From the NCBI GenBank assembly GCA_013339895.1, contig JABACO010000022.1, forward strand, positions 1 through 64,000: 64,000 nucleotides of DNA. Direction: 5' to 3'. Positions within the stretch are counted from its first letter, which is position 1, and each line of letters starts with the position of its first letter. This stretch comes from Ephydatia muelleri (Eukaryota; Porifera; Demospongiae; Spongillida; Spongillidae). The translations under genes were made by a program, and so were the position numbers. Below the pieces are notes generated by a model. That model saw only the letters and a program-made list of their open reading frames with translations, was not told the origin of the DNA and did no database searches. Below, piece after piece: positions 34,974 through 46,256 of this stretch.

Positions 34974-35446
34974 CTAACCATTCAAATTTGTTCAACCCCA
35001 CGGGTCCGCTACAGCAACTTAGTAACATGTCACTTATGCGGGCAGTCTGCATTTGAGAACAGCTAATTATAAACGGCTTTCTATCTGAAATTTGTGACCA
35101 CGCCAGCTGGCGTGTAAGGTGGGAGATAATATAGTAAGGTCATCGTTGATTAATTAATTCATGTCGCAGACATGCAAATTGTCTGTTCAGAGCATATATA
35201 CGAGGGATTAGGTTTATATGGCGGCGGATCAGTCAGTTCGGTGTACGGTGCATCCTTTAATTTCCCTCGCTTTTTATTTGCAAGATCTATAGAACGTTTG
35301 AAGTTGATCCGTCCTATTAATAATAACGTATTACGTTGCGTGATCGCTCTGCATGCAATACATACTCGCAGATCATCTTTGCACGAACATTAGGTTTATT
35401 GATAGTGTCACTTTTAACCTGGAGTCATCAATCCATTCAACCATGC

Positions 35447-35590
35447 TGTTCGGTATTTTGGACTAATGTATATACGGTATACTCTGAATTAGAATGAATC
35501 GATTGTAGAATTGAATGTTCGTGTGTCCTTTGTGTGTTTGTCTATTTGGTATAAATTCGATCAACCCAGCCATAGTTTGATTATCGTATA
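35447..35590 (+). repeat. BEL/Pao 5' LTR
   Basis: Begins tgttcggtattttgg and ends ttatcgtata; identical to the 3' LTR. A TATA-like tataaat at 35550-35556 probably drives transcription. The ends are fixed by the flanking CATGC duplication. Confidence 0.95.
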
Positions 35591-35606
35591 TGGTCCTTCG
35601 AGCCGG
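35591..35606 (+). promoter_or_regulatory. Primer binding site, tRNA-Tyr
   Basis: tggtccttcgagccgg starts at the first base after the LTR and is complementary to the 3' end of animal tRNA-Tyr (ending CCGGCTCGAAGGACCA), the expected primer for minus-strand synthesis. Confidence 0.85.
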
Positions 35607-35617
35607 GACGGGTTGAA

Positions 35618-38600
35618 ATGTCAGAACAAGAAAGTCTCACACGGAAGAGAAAGATACGCGGCGGACACCGAGCATCTTGTACTCGTGTGGTAAGGGAAAT
35701 TCGTGCTCTACTTACCTCTACAGATCAAAATGGGACAAAAATGAAACAGCAGAAGCGTTTTCTAGAGGAAAAACTCACTCTTTTGCGCGGTCTGGATGGG
35801 GAAATACTCGAATTGTTGCGCACCGAAGAAGAGCTTGAAGCTGAAATAGAACAGACAGACGTCTGTAACGAAGAAATTTCGTTAGCGATAGCGGAAGTCG
35901 AAGAAGTCTTGTTGAAAGTAAACCTGCAAGAAGACTCTACTGTGGACTGCGAAGAACAAGTACGCGAGAGCAGACCCACATCAAGGGCGGCAAGAACGTC
36001 AGTTGGGGGTGGTGAGACTAGCTTGCAACGTCATAGTTTATCTCTGGAAGATGTGAATTCATCAATGGAATCTAGAAACCCTCGTGTCTCGAGAGTGAAG
36101 CTGCCCAAACTTAGTTTCAAGAAATTTGGTGGAGACATTACATCTTGGTCTACGTTTTGGGATTCGTTTCATTCCGCTGTTCACTCAAACGAAGATTTGT
36201 CCAATGTGGACAAATTCAACTACCTGATTTCATTTCTGGAGGGTTCAGCTGCAGAGTGCATTTCTGGATTGACATTGACTTCTGCAAATTATGAAGAAGC
36301 AGTAGCAGTGCTTAAGCGAAGATTCGGAAACAAGCAACAGATAGTCAATCGGCATATGGAAGCTCTCTTGGAGCTTGAGACCGTCACATCTATTCACGAC
36401 ATCCAACCCCTTCGAACCCTGTGTGACAAGATTGAGTCTCATGTAAGAAGCCTGAATTCTTTAGGTGTCCCATCGTCTTCATATGGCAGCCTTTTGTCAT
36501 CTATTGTTATGAACAAGATGCCCCAGGAGATCAGACTTGTTGTTAGCAGGAAGCTTGTTGATTGTGAATGGGGCTTTGACGAATTTATCAAGATTGTGGA
36601 GGAAGAGGTTGACGCGAGGGAAAGGGCATCTCTTGTTGCTAGTTCAACAATGGCTGCACCACGGAAATCGAAAGACAGGCCCACTGCTACATCACTTCTC
36701 TCTAGTGAATCCACATGCTGTACCTACTGTGGAAGGGCTCATCCTTCAAGTTGCTGTCGCGCAATTAGCAGTGTGACTGACCGAAAGGAATTCCTAGTAA
36801 AATCAGGACGATGTTTTCAGTGCCTAAAAAAGGGTCACCTAAGCAAGGACTGTAGATCAAAGGCAAACTGTCAGAACTGCCGAGGTAGGCATCATACTAG
36901 TATATGCTACAAAACTTCTGGTACCTCAAGGGAATGCAACAGTTCTACTCCTGCAGCTGGCCCACCTACGAGTTCAGCTGCGCCTGCATCTGATTCTGCT
37001 AGAAACCCGACACAACGCCCTAGTTCCTCAGCATTATTGATGCACCTAGACCCGAAAACACCAGTACTGCTTCAGACTGCAAAGGCAATTGTCAGAGCAC
37101 CTCATCGTCAACACCCTTCATGTTGTGCAAGAATCATTCTTGATACGGGTAGCCAGAGATCCTATGTAACAAATCGTTTGAAGGAGTCTCTATCACTGGA
37201 ATCTGAACAAGTGGAGGAGATGCTTATAAAGACTTTTGGTACAGAGAAGCACACGAAACATTCCTGCCCAGTGGTGACACTCTCTATGGACACGAAGGAT
37301 GGTCGTCAGCTGCAATTGCAGTTCCTCACTGTCCCTCTCATCTGTGAGCCCTTGTCTGGACAACCGGTAGTCTGTGCTGCTGAAAGATACCCTCACCTGA
37401 GTAAGCTGGAATTAGCTGATGCAGTTGAAGATGGAGATAATTTAGACGTTGACGTCCTTATTGGGTCAGACCATTATTGGAAGGTCGTCAGTGGAAGGGT
37501 TATACAAGCTGCTCATGGACCTACGGCATTAAAGACAAAATTTGGTTGGGTACTTTCAGGACCAGCACATGGGCTATCTAATGGGAGTCATGGAGCAAAT
37601 CTGCTTATCACCCATACCTTGAGAATAGATGCTGCATTAGAACAGCAGAGTGATAGTGACTTGGATGCAAGCTTAAAAAGGCTTTGGGACCTGGAGATAC
37701 TGGGAATTAAGGAGGATGAGTCATCGATTTACGAGAAATTCACCACAAGTGTACAACATCACGAAGGGAGGTACGAAGTGGAACTACCCTGGAAGGAGAC
37801 TCACCCCACGTTGCCAGATAATCTGGATTTGAGTCAAGCAAGACTGCGAAATCTTTTGCTGCGTCTGAGAAAGGATCAATGCATCCTTCGAGAGTATGAT
37901 AGTGTTATCAAGAATCAGTTAAGCAGTGGAATCATTGAAGTCGTAGAGAAGCCATTGGACGGAGTAATCGGTAGGACTCACTACCTTCCGCACCATGCTG
38001 TTATCCGAAAAGACAAGCTAACAACTAAGCTTAGGATCGTCTATGACGCCTCAGCTAGAGGAACTGGTGCATCCCTGAACGACTGTTTATACAGTGGACC
38101 CAACTTTGGGCAAAATATCATGGCCATCTTGCTTAGATTTCGCACCCACAAGATAGGAATTGTTGGTGATATTGAGAAGGCCTTCTTGATGATATCCATA
38201 GCACCAAAGGATCGTGATGTTCTGCGTTTTTTGTGGATTGATAGTATTGACAAGGTGTTACCAAGAATAATGACGTTCAGATTCAAGCGAGTTGTGTTTG
38301 GAGTATCGGCAAGTCCGTTCCTGCTGAATGCCACCATACAACATCACATGAAGAGTTATGAAGCGGAAGATGCAGCCTTTGTGAGAAGATTTCTGAGGTC
38401 TATATATGTAGATGATGTTGTGAGCGGAGCCAAGGATCTTAAAGAGGCATCAGCATTCTACCACAAGTGCAAGAGTCGGCTGCTGGCAGGAGGGTTTAAC
38501 CTTCGCAAAATCATCTCAAATTCAGCGCAACTCCAGCACAGAGCCAGTCATAAGGAATTGGAAGTTCACCAAGCTGTCAAGGTGGAAGATGTAGAAGAAG

Positions 38601-41200
38601 AAGACCAGTCTTATGCAAAGAACACTTTGGGAGATAAACAGGCCACTTCTTCACACGAGCACAAGGTTCTTGGTGTGAATTGGAGTTTCAAGAAAGATGA
38701 GTTTGTGTTTGACCTTCGCTTCATTTCAACTATGGCTGCTGAATTGGAACTTACTAAGGCTGTTGTCGTCAGCTTGACATCAAGGATATATGACCCTCTC
38801 GGGATCGTTTCTCCAGTTACTGTGCAACTGAAGATGATGTGTCAGGAACTTTGTGAAGCCAAGGTCGATTGGAACGAGACACTGTGTGAGGAAATGATGA
38901 CCAAGTGGAAAGCACTGATGACCAACATAGCACAAATGAGTCCAGTCACCGTGCCAAGGTTTTACCTGGCTGGTTTAGACAACTTATGTGGCACCTGTAC
39001 ACTTCAAGGCTTCTGTGATGCTTCACTCAAGGCCTATGCAGCGGTAGTCTATCTTAGGATTCAGACTGTTGCAGGTTGTGTTGTTCGACTCGTCGCTTCC
39101 AAATCTCGAGTTGCACCTGTACGTACTCAGACAATTCCACGTCTGGAACTCCTGTCTGCACTACTTCTTGCTAAACTGTTGTCCAATGTTATGGCAGCTC
39201 TTGCAGCAGAGTTGAAGTTAGATGTACCTGTTTGCTACACTGATTCAAGGGTAGCGCTCTATTGGATACAGGGTCAACACAAAGAATGGAAGCAATATGT
39301 TCAAAATCGTGTGGATGCTATCAGAAAACTTGTGCCGGTTGAATGTTGGAGACATTGCTCTGGTCATAGCAACCCTGCTGACTTACCATCAAGAGGTTCC
39401 AGTCTGTGTGATGTACAAACTAGATCTTTGTGGCTACAGGGACCGGATTGGCTTAAAGGTGACCTTGAACCTGACAAGTGCATTTCAGGGACGATGCCTG
39501 AGGAATGCCAACAGGAACTCAAGATGAAGATCACTCAGAATCTCCTGGTAGTTGAAGCAAGTAACCTCAGTGAAATCCTTGATTGTGAAGAGTACAGTTC
39601 TTTCAGGAGATTGTTGCGGGTAACAGCCAATGTCCTTTTATTCATTGAACGTCTAAAGCGTAAGGTGAAGGGGGAACGGAATGATGAAGGATCTCTCCAG
39701 CTGGAGAGTCTCCTGGTTCAAGCTGAATTATACTGGTTAAGGGTATCCCAAGTCTCATTGCCACAGCACAAGCAGTTTGTCCAATGGAAGCAACAATTTG
39801 GTTTGTTTTCTGATCCTGACGGTCTGTGGAGATGTGGTGGAAGATTAGAAAATGCAGACATTTCTGATACGGCAAAGTCACCAATCCTGCTTAACGTAGC
39901 GCACTACATCACCAGGCTTATTGTTACTCATGCCCATGAAAGTCTGATGCATAGTGGAGTAAAAGATACCTTAACGCAGTTAAGGTCACGATTTTGGATC
40001 GTAAAGGGTAGACAGTTTGTCCGAAAAACACTACATAAGTGTATGATCTGCAGACGATTCACCGGAAAGTCCTACTGTTGTCCAGCACCACCTCCTTTGC
40101 CTGAATGTCGAGTGAAGGAAGCATTTGCATTTAGTAGCATCGGTGTGGATTTTGCGGGACCCCTGTATGTGAAGAACCCTGAAAAGGCATGGATTTGTTT
40201 GTACACTTGTTGTGCCACACGAGCGGTGCACCTTGACATACTTACCAACTTGAGCACAGATTCATTCATTCGTAGCTTCAGAAGGTTTGTTGCACGAAGA
40301 GGCTTTCCGAACCGAGTCATTTCAGACAATGGGAAGACATTTAAAGGAGCAGATAAGGCCATTCAAGCAATGTTAAGACACTCAATGGTTAAAAAATTCC
40401 TCTCTGATCTAAACATCAAGTGGCAGTTCAATGTGGAGAGAGCACCCTGGTGGGGTGGACTGTTTGAACGATTGATTAGATCTATGAAGCAATGCCTAAG
40501 GAGAGTCATTGGCCGAGCGAGGCTGTCGCTTGATGAACTTTCAACTGCAGTTGTTGAAGTGGAAGGAATTTTGAATTCACGACCTCTTACATATGTGTCT
40601 ACTGAAGAACTAGAAGAGCCATTGACACCATCCCATCTTCTTGTGGGACATCGAATATTCAATATGCCTCAGCCTAACTACAGTGGTGATGAGGACTATG
40701 AGAATGATGTACCAGCTACTGGTCTAACACAGAGATTCAAATATTTAAATACAGTACTCACTCATTTCTGGAATAGATGGAGGAAAGAATACCTAAGTGA
40801 ACTCCGGGAAGGGCATCGCTATTCGAAGAAGAATGGTGGTAACAAGATCAAAATAGCTGTGGGCGATGTGGTATTAGTGCATGATCAAGATTTACCTCGA
40901 ACCCTTTGGAGGCTAGCTGTTGTCGAGCGCTTGATTGAAGGTACTGATGGAGAGATTCGAGCAGCAGAAATTAGGGTCAAGTCCGGAAAACAAGCATCGT
41001 CACTATTCCGACGTTCTGTTCAACATTTGTACCCATTGGAATTAAACCAAGCTCAAGATGTACTTCCGCCAAGCATTGCAGTCACTGTGGAACAAGAAGC
41101 TACCTTGCCACCACCACCTGAACCACGTCCAAGGAGAACAGCTGCACAGAGAGCTGGGCAAAGGATCCGTGCTATGTGTTCTGAGCTAAACTCCGATTAG
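35618..41200 (+). CDS. BEL/Pao Gag-Pol polyprotein, 1860 residues, intact
   Basis: A single uninterrupted ORF codes for the capsid and all enzymes of a BEL/Pao element. In order: an N-terminal coiled-coil-rich region; a Gag domain (DUF1759 type) at about 165-330; three Cys/His knuckles (CTYCGRAHPSSCC, CFQCLKKGHLSKDC, CQNCRGRHHTSIC) at about 367-430; an aspartic protease with DTGS at 509; reverse transcriptase with LRIVYDASARG and the catalytic YVDD at 930-933; RNase H with FCDASLKAYAAV; an H2C2 zinc region (HESLMH..CMICRR); integrase with Asp1511, Asp1570 and Glu1617; and a C-terminal DUF5641-type segment with a basic tail. The start ATG is the first in frame, 27 bases after the primer site. 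No stop or frameshift separates gag and pol, as usual for this group. Confidence 0.96.
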   Translation: MSEQESLTRKRKIRGGHRASCTRVVREIRALLTSTDQNGTKMKQQKRFLEEKLTLLRGLDGEILELLRTEEELEAEIEQTDVCNEEISLAIAEVEEVLLKVNLQEDSTVDCEEQVRESRPTSRAARTSVGGGETSLQRHSLSLEDVNSSMESRNPRVSRVKLPKLSFKKFGGDITSWSTFWDSFHSAVHSNEDLSNVDKFNYLISFLEGSAAECISGLTLTSANYEEAVAVLKRRFGNKQQIVNRHMEALLELETVTSIHDIQPLRTLCDKIESHVRSLNSLGVPSSSYGSLLSSIVMNKMPQEIRLVVSRKLVDCEWGFDEFIKIVEEEVDARERASLVASSTMAAPRKSKDRPTATSLLSSESTCCTYCGRAHPSSCCRAISSVTDRKEFLVKSGRCFQCLKKGHLSKDCRSKANCQNCRGRHHTSICYKTSGTSRECNSSTPAAGPPTSSAAPASDSARNPTQRPSSSALLMHLDPKTPVLLQTAKAIVRAPHRQHPSCCARIILDTGSQRSYVTNRLKESLSLESEQVEEMLIKTFGTEKHTKHSCPVVTLSMDTKDGRQLQLQFLTVPLICEPLSGQPVVCAAERYPHLSKLELADAVEDGDNLDVDVLIGSDHYWKVVSGRVIQAAHGPTALKTKFGWVLSGPAHGLSNGSHGANLLITHTLRIDAALEQQSDSDLDASLKRLWDLEILGIKEDESSIYEKFTTSVQHHEGRYEVELPWKETHPTLPDNLDLSQARLRNLLLRLRKDQCILREYDSVIKNQLSSGIIEVVEKPLDGVIGRTHYLPHHAVIRKDKLTTKLRIVYDASARGTGASLNDCLYSGPNFGQNIMAILLRFRTHKIGIVGDIEKAFLMISIAPKDRDVLRFLWIDSIDKVLPRIMTFRFKRVVFGVSASPFLLNATIQHHMKSYEAEDAAFVRRFLRSIYVDDVVSGAKDLKEASAFYHKCKSRLLAGGFNLRKIISNSAQLQHRASHKELEVHQAVKVEDVEEEDQSYAKNTLGDKQATSSHEHKVLGVNWSFKKDEFVFDLRFISTMAAELELTKAVVVSLTSRIYDPLGIVSPVTVQLKMMCQELCEAKVDWNETLCEEMMTKWKALMTNIAQMSPVTVPRFYLAGLDNLCGTCTLQGFCDASLKAYAAVVYLRIQTVAGCVVRLVASKSRVAPVRTQTIPRLELLSALLLAKLLSNVMAALAAELKLDVPVCYTDSRVALYWIQGQHKEWKQYVQNRVDAIRKLVPVECWRHCSGHSNPADLPSRGSSLCDVQTRSLWLQGPDWLKGDLEPDKCISGTMPEECQQELKMKITQNLLVVEASNLSEILDCEEYSSFRRLLRVTANVLLFIERLKRKVKGERNDEGSLQLESLLVQAELYWLRVSQVSLPQHKQFVQWKQQFGLFSDPDGLWRCGGRLENADISDTAKSPILLNVAHYITRLIVTHAHESLMHSGVKDTLTQLRSRFWIVKGRQFVRKTLHKCMICRRFTGKSYCCPAPPPLPECRVKEAFAFSSIGVDFAGPLYVKNPEKAWICLYTCCATRAVHLDILTNLSTDSFIRSFRRFVARRGFPNRVISDNGKTFKGADKAIQAMLRHSMVKKFLSDLNIKWQFNVERAPWWGGLFERLIRSMKQCLRRVIGRARLSLDELSTAVVEVEGILNSRPLTYVSTEELEEPLTPSHLLVGHRIFNMPQPNYSGDEDYENDVPATGLTQRFKYLNTVLTHFWNRWRKEYLSELREGHRYSKKNGGNKIKIAVGDVVLVHDQDLPRTLWRLAVVERLIEGTDGEIRAAEIRVKSGKQASSLFRRSVQHLYPLELNQAQDVLPPSIAVTVEQEATLPPPPEPRPRRTAAQRAGQRIRAMCSELNSD

Positions 41201-41222
41201 TTGACTACCATGGTAGTCAACT
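41199..41222. repeat. Perfect 24-bp palindrome at the end of gag-pol
   Basis: agttgactacca and its exact complement follow each other with no loop, overlapping the last two bases of the stop codon and ending at the polypurine tract. A hairpin here could mark the RNA end of the coding region. Confidence 0.85.
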
Positions 41223-41232
41223 GGGGGGAGTG
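41223..41232 (+). promoter_or_regulatory. BEL/Pao polypurine tract
   Basis: ggggggagtg lies immediately before the 3' LTR, where plus-strand DNA synthesis is primed in LTR elements. Confidence 0.8.
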
Positions 41233-41376
41233 TGTTCGGTATTTTGGACTAATGTATATACGGTATACTCTGAATTAGAATGAATCGATTGTAGAATTGA
41301 ATGTTCGTGTGTCCTTTGTGTGTTTGTCTATTTGGTATAAATTCGATCAACCCAGCCATAGTTTGATTATCGTATA
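41233..41376 (+). repeat. BEL/Pao 3' LTR
   Basis: Identical to 35447-35590 by eye over all 144 bases; followed by the CATGC target duplication at 41377-41381. Confidence 0.95.
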
Positions 41377-41381
41377 CATGC

Positions 41382-42570
41382 GTAGTTGATCATAAATCAA
41401 CTGAACATTTATCCCAGTGAATTGTGAAGGACTATATACTAGCAGATGCCATGCAATACCTGACCTTGTTATTCAGTAGTTGTAAGGTAACAATGCCTGC
41501 ATATACTTTCTGCTGCACTCTGCATTGTAACCATATACCATATGCATGCAACCATTTGCATCATGCGTATATTGAATGCGTGCACCAATTTAGGTGCACA
41601 CGCACAGATAGTAAAAGTATGCAGGCCTCCTGCATGGGCAGCAAGTTAGTTCTAATCTCTTCATCATGCATTTACCATGCATGCAATTGAGAGCTATACA
41701 TGTATATGGGTAAACTGCACTTCAAAGCATTCATTACCGCAGCGGTGCAGTCATGTCTATCTTGCACCGTATTGTCTTGCATAATGCACAATTCACTTAA
41801 CCTAATTAATCGCAGACTATGACAGCATAATTGGATCATGCACCATCAACCGCATGTATCGCAATGCATGCATGCACGGATAATGCTCGTAACTAGTGAA
41901 ATGAACACGAAAAGTGTGGAAATTGTAACTGAGAGTTGTCCGAGGTTACCAGGCAAAAGAGTCTATATAAAAAATCGCCGAGCTTTTTCATGTATACCGA
42001 TGGAACTAACGTATATAAGCGTTGAAAAATACAATCATTTTGAAAGTAATGCCGCGAGTGCTACTGACAAAGAGAATGACATGAGGCATATCCCACTGGG
42101 TTCGAGCAAGGATTGTAATAATCAATAATCCTTGGTTAGAGCTACTAGCAGGTTCAAGTAGACATAAATTAAAAGTACAGATCACATCGCACACTGCAAT
42201 GAGGCATAACAGATATATTGTGTGCACACATGATTTCTGAATGTTTTGGTCAGTCCCTATCGGGATACGTTGCTTGATTTATTTATTAACTAACTGCATA
42301 TGCGTGGGCGTACTGCAGTAGCCACACCCTCGCGCAGAAGACTACTATTTAATTATACATGTGCACGTGAGCCAATGTTTTGTCATAGACGTCATGAATG
42401 GTTATTTAAATATCTTGCGTCATCTTTTAAATACATTATGAATAAATTTGACTAATTATGCGCGGTTGAAATTAATTTAAATGTCTTGATTTTAGTAAAA
42501 GGGTGCTTAATGTTTTTTTCATGAAAAATGCATATTATAATCAAATCGATTTTTAGAGTATATTAAACAT
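41382..42570. other. No gene recognised
   Basis: Unique AT-rich sequence with short ORFs (41424-41690, 41838-42128) that show no motif. If the hAT termini at 31.3 and 43.37 kb belong together, this would be where the N-terminal part of that transposase should lie, but I do not see it. Confidence 0.45.
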
Positions 42571-42572
42571 GT

Positions 42573-43281
42573 TTGAAATTCAATGTGGAAAAAAACAACA
42601 GGATGACCGCGTATGTATGGGCCATTTCTGGATATGATTCAAGATGTTACGTTGAATCAAAACTAGTAGCAGAAGAAATAGGTTCTGTTGAAGAACAACC
42701 GAGAACAGTGCAGCGTCAGAAACACCGTGCAAATGCTCTCTCCGAAAGCACAGAAGAGTTCTTTAAAAGGAACATTACAATTCCCTTCCTGGATTTTTTA
42801 GTATCGGAAATGGAAACGCGCTTTTCTGAACAGAACCGAGGAGCAGTAGTTCTTTAATTCCGAAGGTCGCTGTAGTTAAGCAACCAAACATTACACGATT
42901 TATCTTATTACAAAGATGATCTCCCTTCATTTTCATCGTTAGAAGCTGAAGTGGAACACTGGTGCTTCCAATGGAAGTCTCGAGCATCCAACAGTACGCC
43001 TCTCCCAGATAACTTGATTTGCAGTCTTCCTCGTGCCGATGCCGATATATTTCCTAATATAAGAGTGCTAATTGAAATAGGTTGCATCTTTCCGGTAAGT
43101 AGGTCAGAAGCAGAAAGATCTTTCTCTGCGTTGAGAAGAATAAAGACCCATTTACGTAATCGAATGGGAGAAGATCGCCTTGCAGCATAACGTTATTAAA
43201 TATCAACTCGAACCTGGACATAGACCCAAAAGAAATTGTGGTCCGTTTTATCAACCAGAAGACTGTTCAGATCTTAGTATA
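42573..43281 (+). pseudogene. hAT transposase, C-terminal third, broken
   Basis: Frames contain RQKHRANALSESTEEFFKR and IPFLDFLVSEMETRFSE, then FPNIRVLIEIGCIFPVSRSE with AERSFSALRRIKTHLRNRMG (the hAT C-terminal dimerisation domain), then INSNLDIDPKEIVVRFINQ to a stop at 43279-43281. These match the order of a hAT transposase C-terminus. Frameshifts near 42850, 42910 and 43191 separate the pieces. About 80 bases after the stop comes a hAT-type terminus, ctagatccgcctctg, ending at 43374. No intact hAT enzyme can be made from it. Confidence 0.75.
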
Positions 43282-43747
43282 ACGACTAATTGTTATGAAT
43301 CAAACCTCATCGTTGGTAATTTGTGAATTTCATTAATTACCCCCACCCGCAAAATTTTTCTAGATCCGCCTCTGCTCTCTCTTTACAAACACAACCAGAA
43401 AATCGAGACGAATCACGTGATCATCTATTATAACACACACTTTTTACTAATGTCTACATTATGTCACATGTTTCAAATACTTTACATGGGTCTTTCATTG
43501 TACAGACGCCTGTCTATGAATCTGGATCTGTGATTTGGATTCTTGGTTTCTTTCTGTCTTTGGATACACAGCTTATTAACGCGCTACAAACTATCATCAC
43601 AAAGAAGAATGATCCAACCGCAATTCCAACAATTATGGCCGCTTCATTTGATGACATGTGTACATCGTCTGAATAACATTGATGGGGGTGGAAGACAGAA
43701 GAGCAAATAATAAGACATCCAACATTATATAGACACTATAATTGTTT

Positions 43748-43935
43748 GGGATCTAGCGCATGTTTTTCCAAGATTTCAGTTCTTATAATACTTTAGAAGT
43801 CTGAATTGTCGTCTACACAGCGATCCTTATACGCATTGAGAATCGGACTATCTTGTTGTAACCTGTAAGGCACTGAATTTTTAATTAGCCATACATTTCT
43901 ACATAAGCATTACATTTCGTTTCTATGGATCGTTT
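43748..43935. mobile_element. Degenerate member of the 44.1-kb MITE family
   Basis: The internal sequence (agaagtctgaa, ctctacac-like stretch, gcattgagaatcgga, tttttaattagccatacattt) matches the MITE at 52683-52922 over about 150 bases. The termini are not well preserved. Confidence 0.6.
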
Positions 43936-44092
43936 CCAAGATCGATAATAGCACTGCAAATCTGCCATTTTAGTAGGGCACACAAAAGATACTTCGATGT
44001 ACATCAGAGGTGTTGCTTACCAATATGGCGGATAATTATCAATCGTCCAGGAAAAGGTCCCATTGCTTGTACTAGAGATTTTATCAAGTGAC

Positions 44093-44302
44093 TGGGATCG
44101 TTTCTGCAAAAAGAGACCTAATGCTTGATTTTTCAAGATTTCAATTTTTTTGTATTCTAGAAATCTGAAATGGCCTCTACGCATTGCTTCTTACGAACGT
44201 CGGAGTCAGAATTTTTAAGTTTGTAATACATTTCAATGATATTGCGCGTACTGGAAATGTTATAATGTACGCGCCAGGTCCCTTTTCGCAGAAACGATCC
44301 CA
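44093..44302. mobile_element. MITE with 27-bp TIRs
   Basis: 44093-44119 and 44276-44302 are inverted repeats (tgggatcgtttctgc...), with 25 of 27 matching. The inside is homologous to 52683-52922 and 43748-43935. It is 210 bp and has no coding capacity. Confidence 0.85.
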
Positions 44303-44400
44303 ACTAAAAACGTTATCTATGAGAAAGTTGGTGGGGTATATAGGATTTGAAGGCAGTACTGGTGTAAAAAGCAACGCAACAAGTGCCTAATGATAAAGTA

Positions 44401-44461
44401 AAATGTAATAGTCCTATATTTAGCACACCACAAATGTGCTAAATATAGGACTATTACATTT
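44401..44461. mobile_element. 61-bp perfect palindrome sharing the 58.4-63.05 kb terminus
   Basis: Arms 44401-44427 and 44435-44461 are exact reverse complements (27 of 27) with a 7-base loop. The outer 20 bases, aaatgtaatagtcctatatt, are the inverted terminal sequence of the 58391-63048 element, so this looks like two joined tips of that family or a minimal MITE. Confidence 0.85.
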
Positions 44462-45231
44462 GGGACAGTTCATGCGAAAAATTGCCACACGGATATACTA
44501 TAAAAAGTATCACTTTTGAATCGTTATACCTTCCGAGCTATCGACTTCGAATTCCTATTTTTAAAACTTCGTACTTCACCCTTTCTCTATGTCAAACTGT
44601 ATTTTGGTGTCTTGCACAAGCACAGTGCCGACGTTATGAGGTCCGATACCCCATTGGTTTCAAAACCTCCACATCTTAATTCAGATGGGAGCGTTCGAAT
44701 CGCTTAAAATTCGGTGTGTATCTAGAGGGGTTCTGTCGCTGTTGAATTTGTTCTGTTCGTTAAATTGTTACTCTATCCGTTATGAAGATACAGCTGTGCA
44801 AAGTTAATGCACATTTCCCTCTCGATTCGCGCCATTATTGCTGCGCTCCATTCTCCCGATCCACACGATATTAATCACTTCCCCGTTTCGACCAAAGTTC
44901 GGGTTTGTTTTTGTCAGAGTGTGTATGGGTAAAGAAAAGTTGTCACTTGGTAAGACGATTGTACCGCACCAAATTAACGGATCAAAGCGAATGGATGCCG
45001 CCATGTAAGCTTGCCGCCTCACTCGTCGCGGAAGGCAATACGCATCACGACGCGCGTAAGGATTTTTTTTTTCTACGTACACTTTACATCACCCTTCTCT
45101 AGTAGTGTATGATAAAGGTTTCCCACATTTTATACACTATTGCTAAACTTCGATTCGTTCCACTTGGTTACACTGCAGGGATGTTATTATCTCACGCTGT
45201 TTTCATCTTACACATATCGCGTGAACATGTA

Positions 45232-45386
<155 letters not shown>

Positions 45387-46256
45387 TAAATATGTGCCAA
45401 AGAATAACCCTATATATATGCAATATTGCAATAGAACATACGTAATCCTTTTCCTGCGCACTCACATCATGCACCGTTCTCTATGTGAAGCTTTCCTATT
45501 TGGCTTAAACATCTCATTGTCATACCTGTTATTGGCCTTTTTACCAGTTTCAGTGACTTTAGGTCCGAAGCTAATTTTATGGGAGGCTCTGGTTAGAGCC
45601 AGTATATCAGAGCTAAACTCTCTCCCAAGACTTTCTCACTAAACAGCTATACTGAAGATCATTTACCAGGTTCAGTAAGTATGATCATGTGGAATAGAAT
45701 ATAGCATTTCTTTACTTGTAAACCACACCCCATGTAGTGCAATATGCATGAGAGTGTTTGTCTATACTCATTCAAACTGAGAATAAAAATAAAAATTTGC
45801 CATGGCAGTTCAGGGTTTTATCCTTTTGCTATGGCTTTTAATGCATTGTGTAAAGTTTTAATCTGAACATAATTACGCATGCCTGTAGTGCAAACGACCA
45901 CGAAGAGATAAAACGCTCAAAGACAACAGTGCACAAGATATGACTTGGGATGCCGTCAGTTTACAATAGTTACGTGATGCAATTATATATAGAATCAGGC
46001 CTAATAGTCAACTTTAACAAGGTGAGTGGACATTTTATGCATTATATATTTTACACAGGTGAGCAAATACTTAATTTACATGTCTTTGCCACAAGCAGCC
46101 TTGAAATTAACGCTGGATAGATATAATTATTTTCGTTATTGACTGCACGGCCTATGCTTATTCAATCCTACGATTTCGAACGTGTGATCTCAGCGAACTC
46201 ATACTACCTATATGTTCATTAGTATGCGTCCTCGTTTGATGTGTAGGGATCTGTAG

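Larger units (their letters stand above)
35447..41376 (+). mobile_element. Complete BEL/Pao LTR retrotransposon
   Basis: Two 144-bp direct repeats (35447-35590 and 41233-41376) that I read as identical flank a single gag-pol ORF. The 5-bp target duplication CATGC is at 35442-35446 and 41377-41381. A tRNA-Tyr primer site follows the 5' LTR directly, and a G-rich polypurine tract precedes the 3' LTR. Every part needed for copying is visible, and identical LTRs mean very recent insertion. It lies inside older transposon debris. Confidence 0.96.

Noticed and set aside
36245..40662. Minus-strand ORFs inside the BEL/Pao element
   Set aside because: They mirror the sense gag-pol ORF and show no independent motif.
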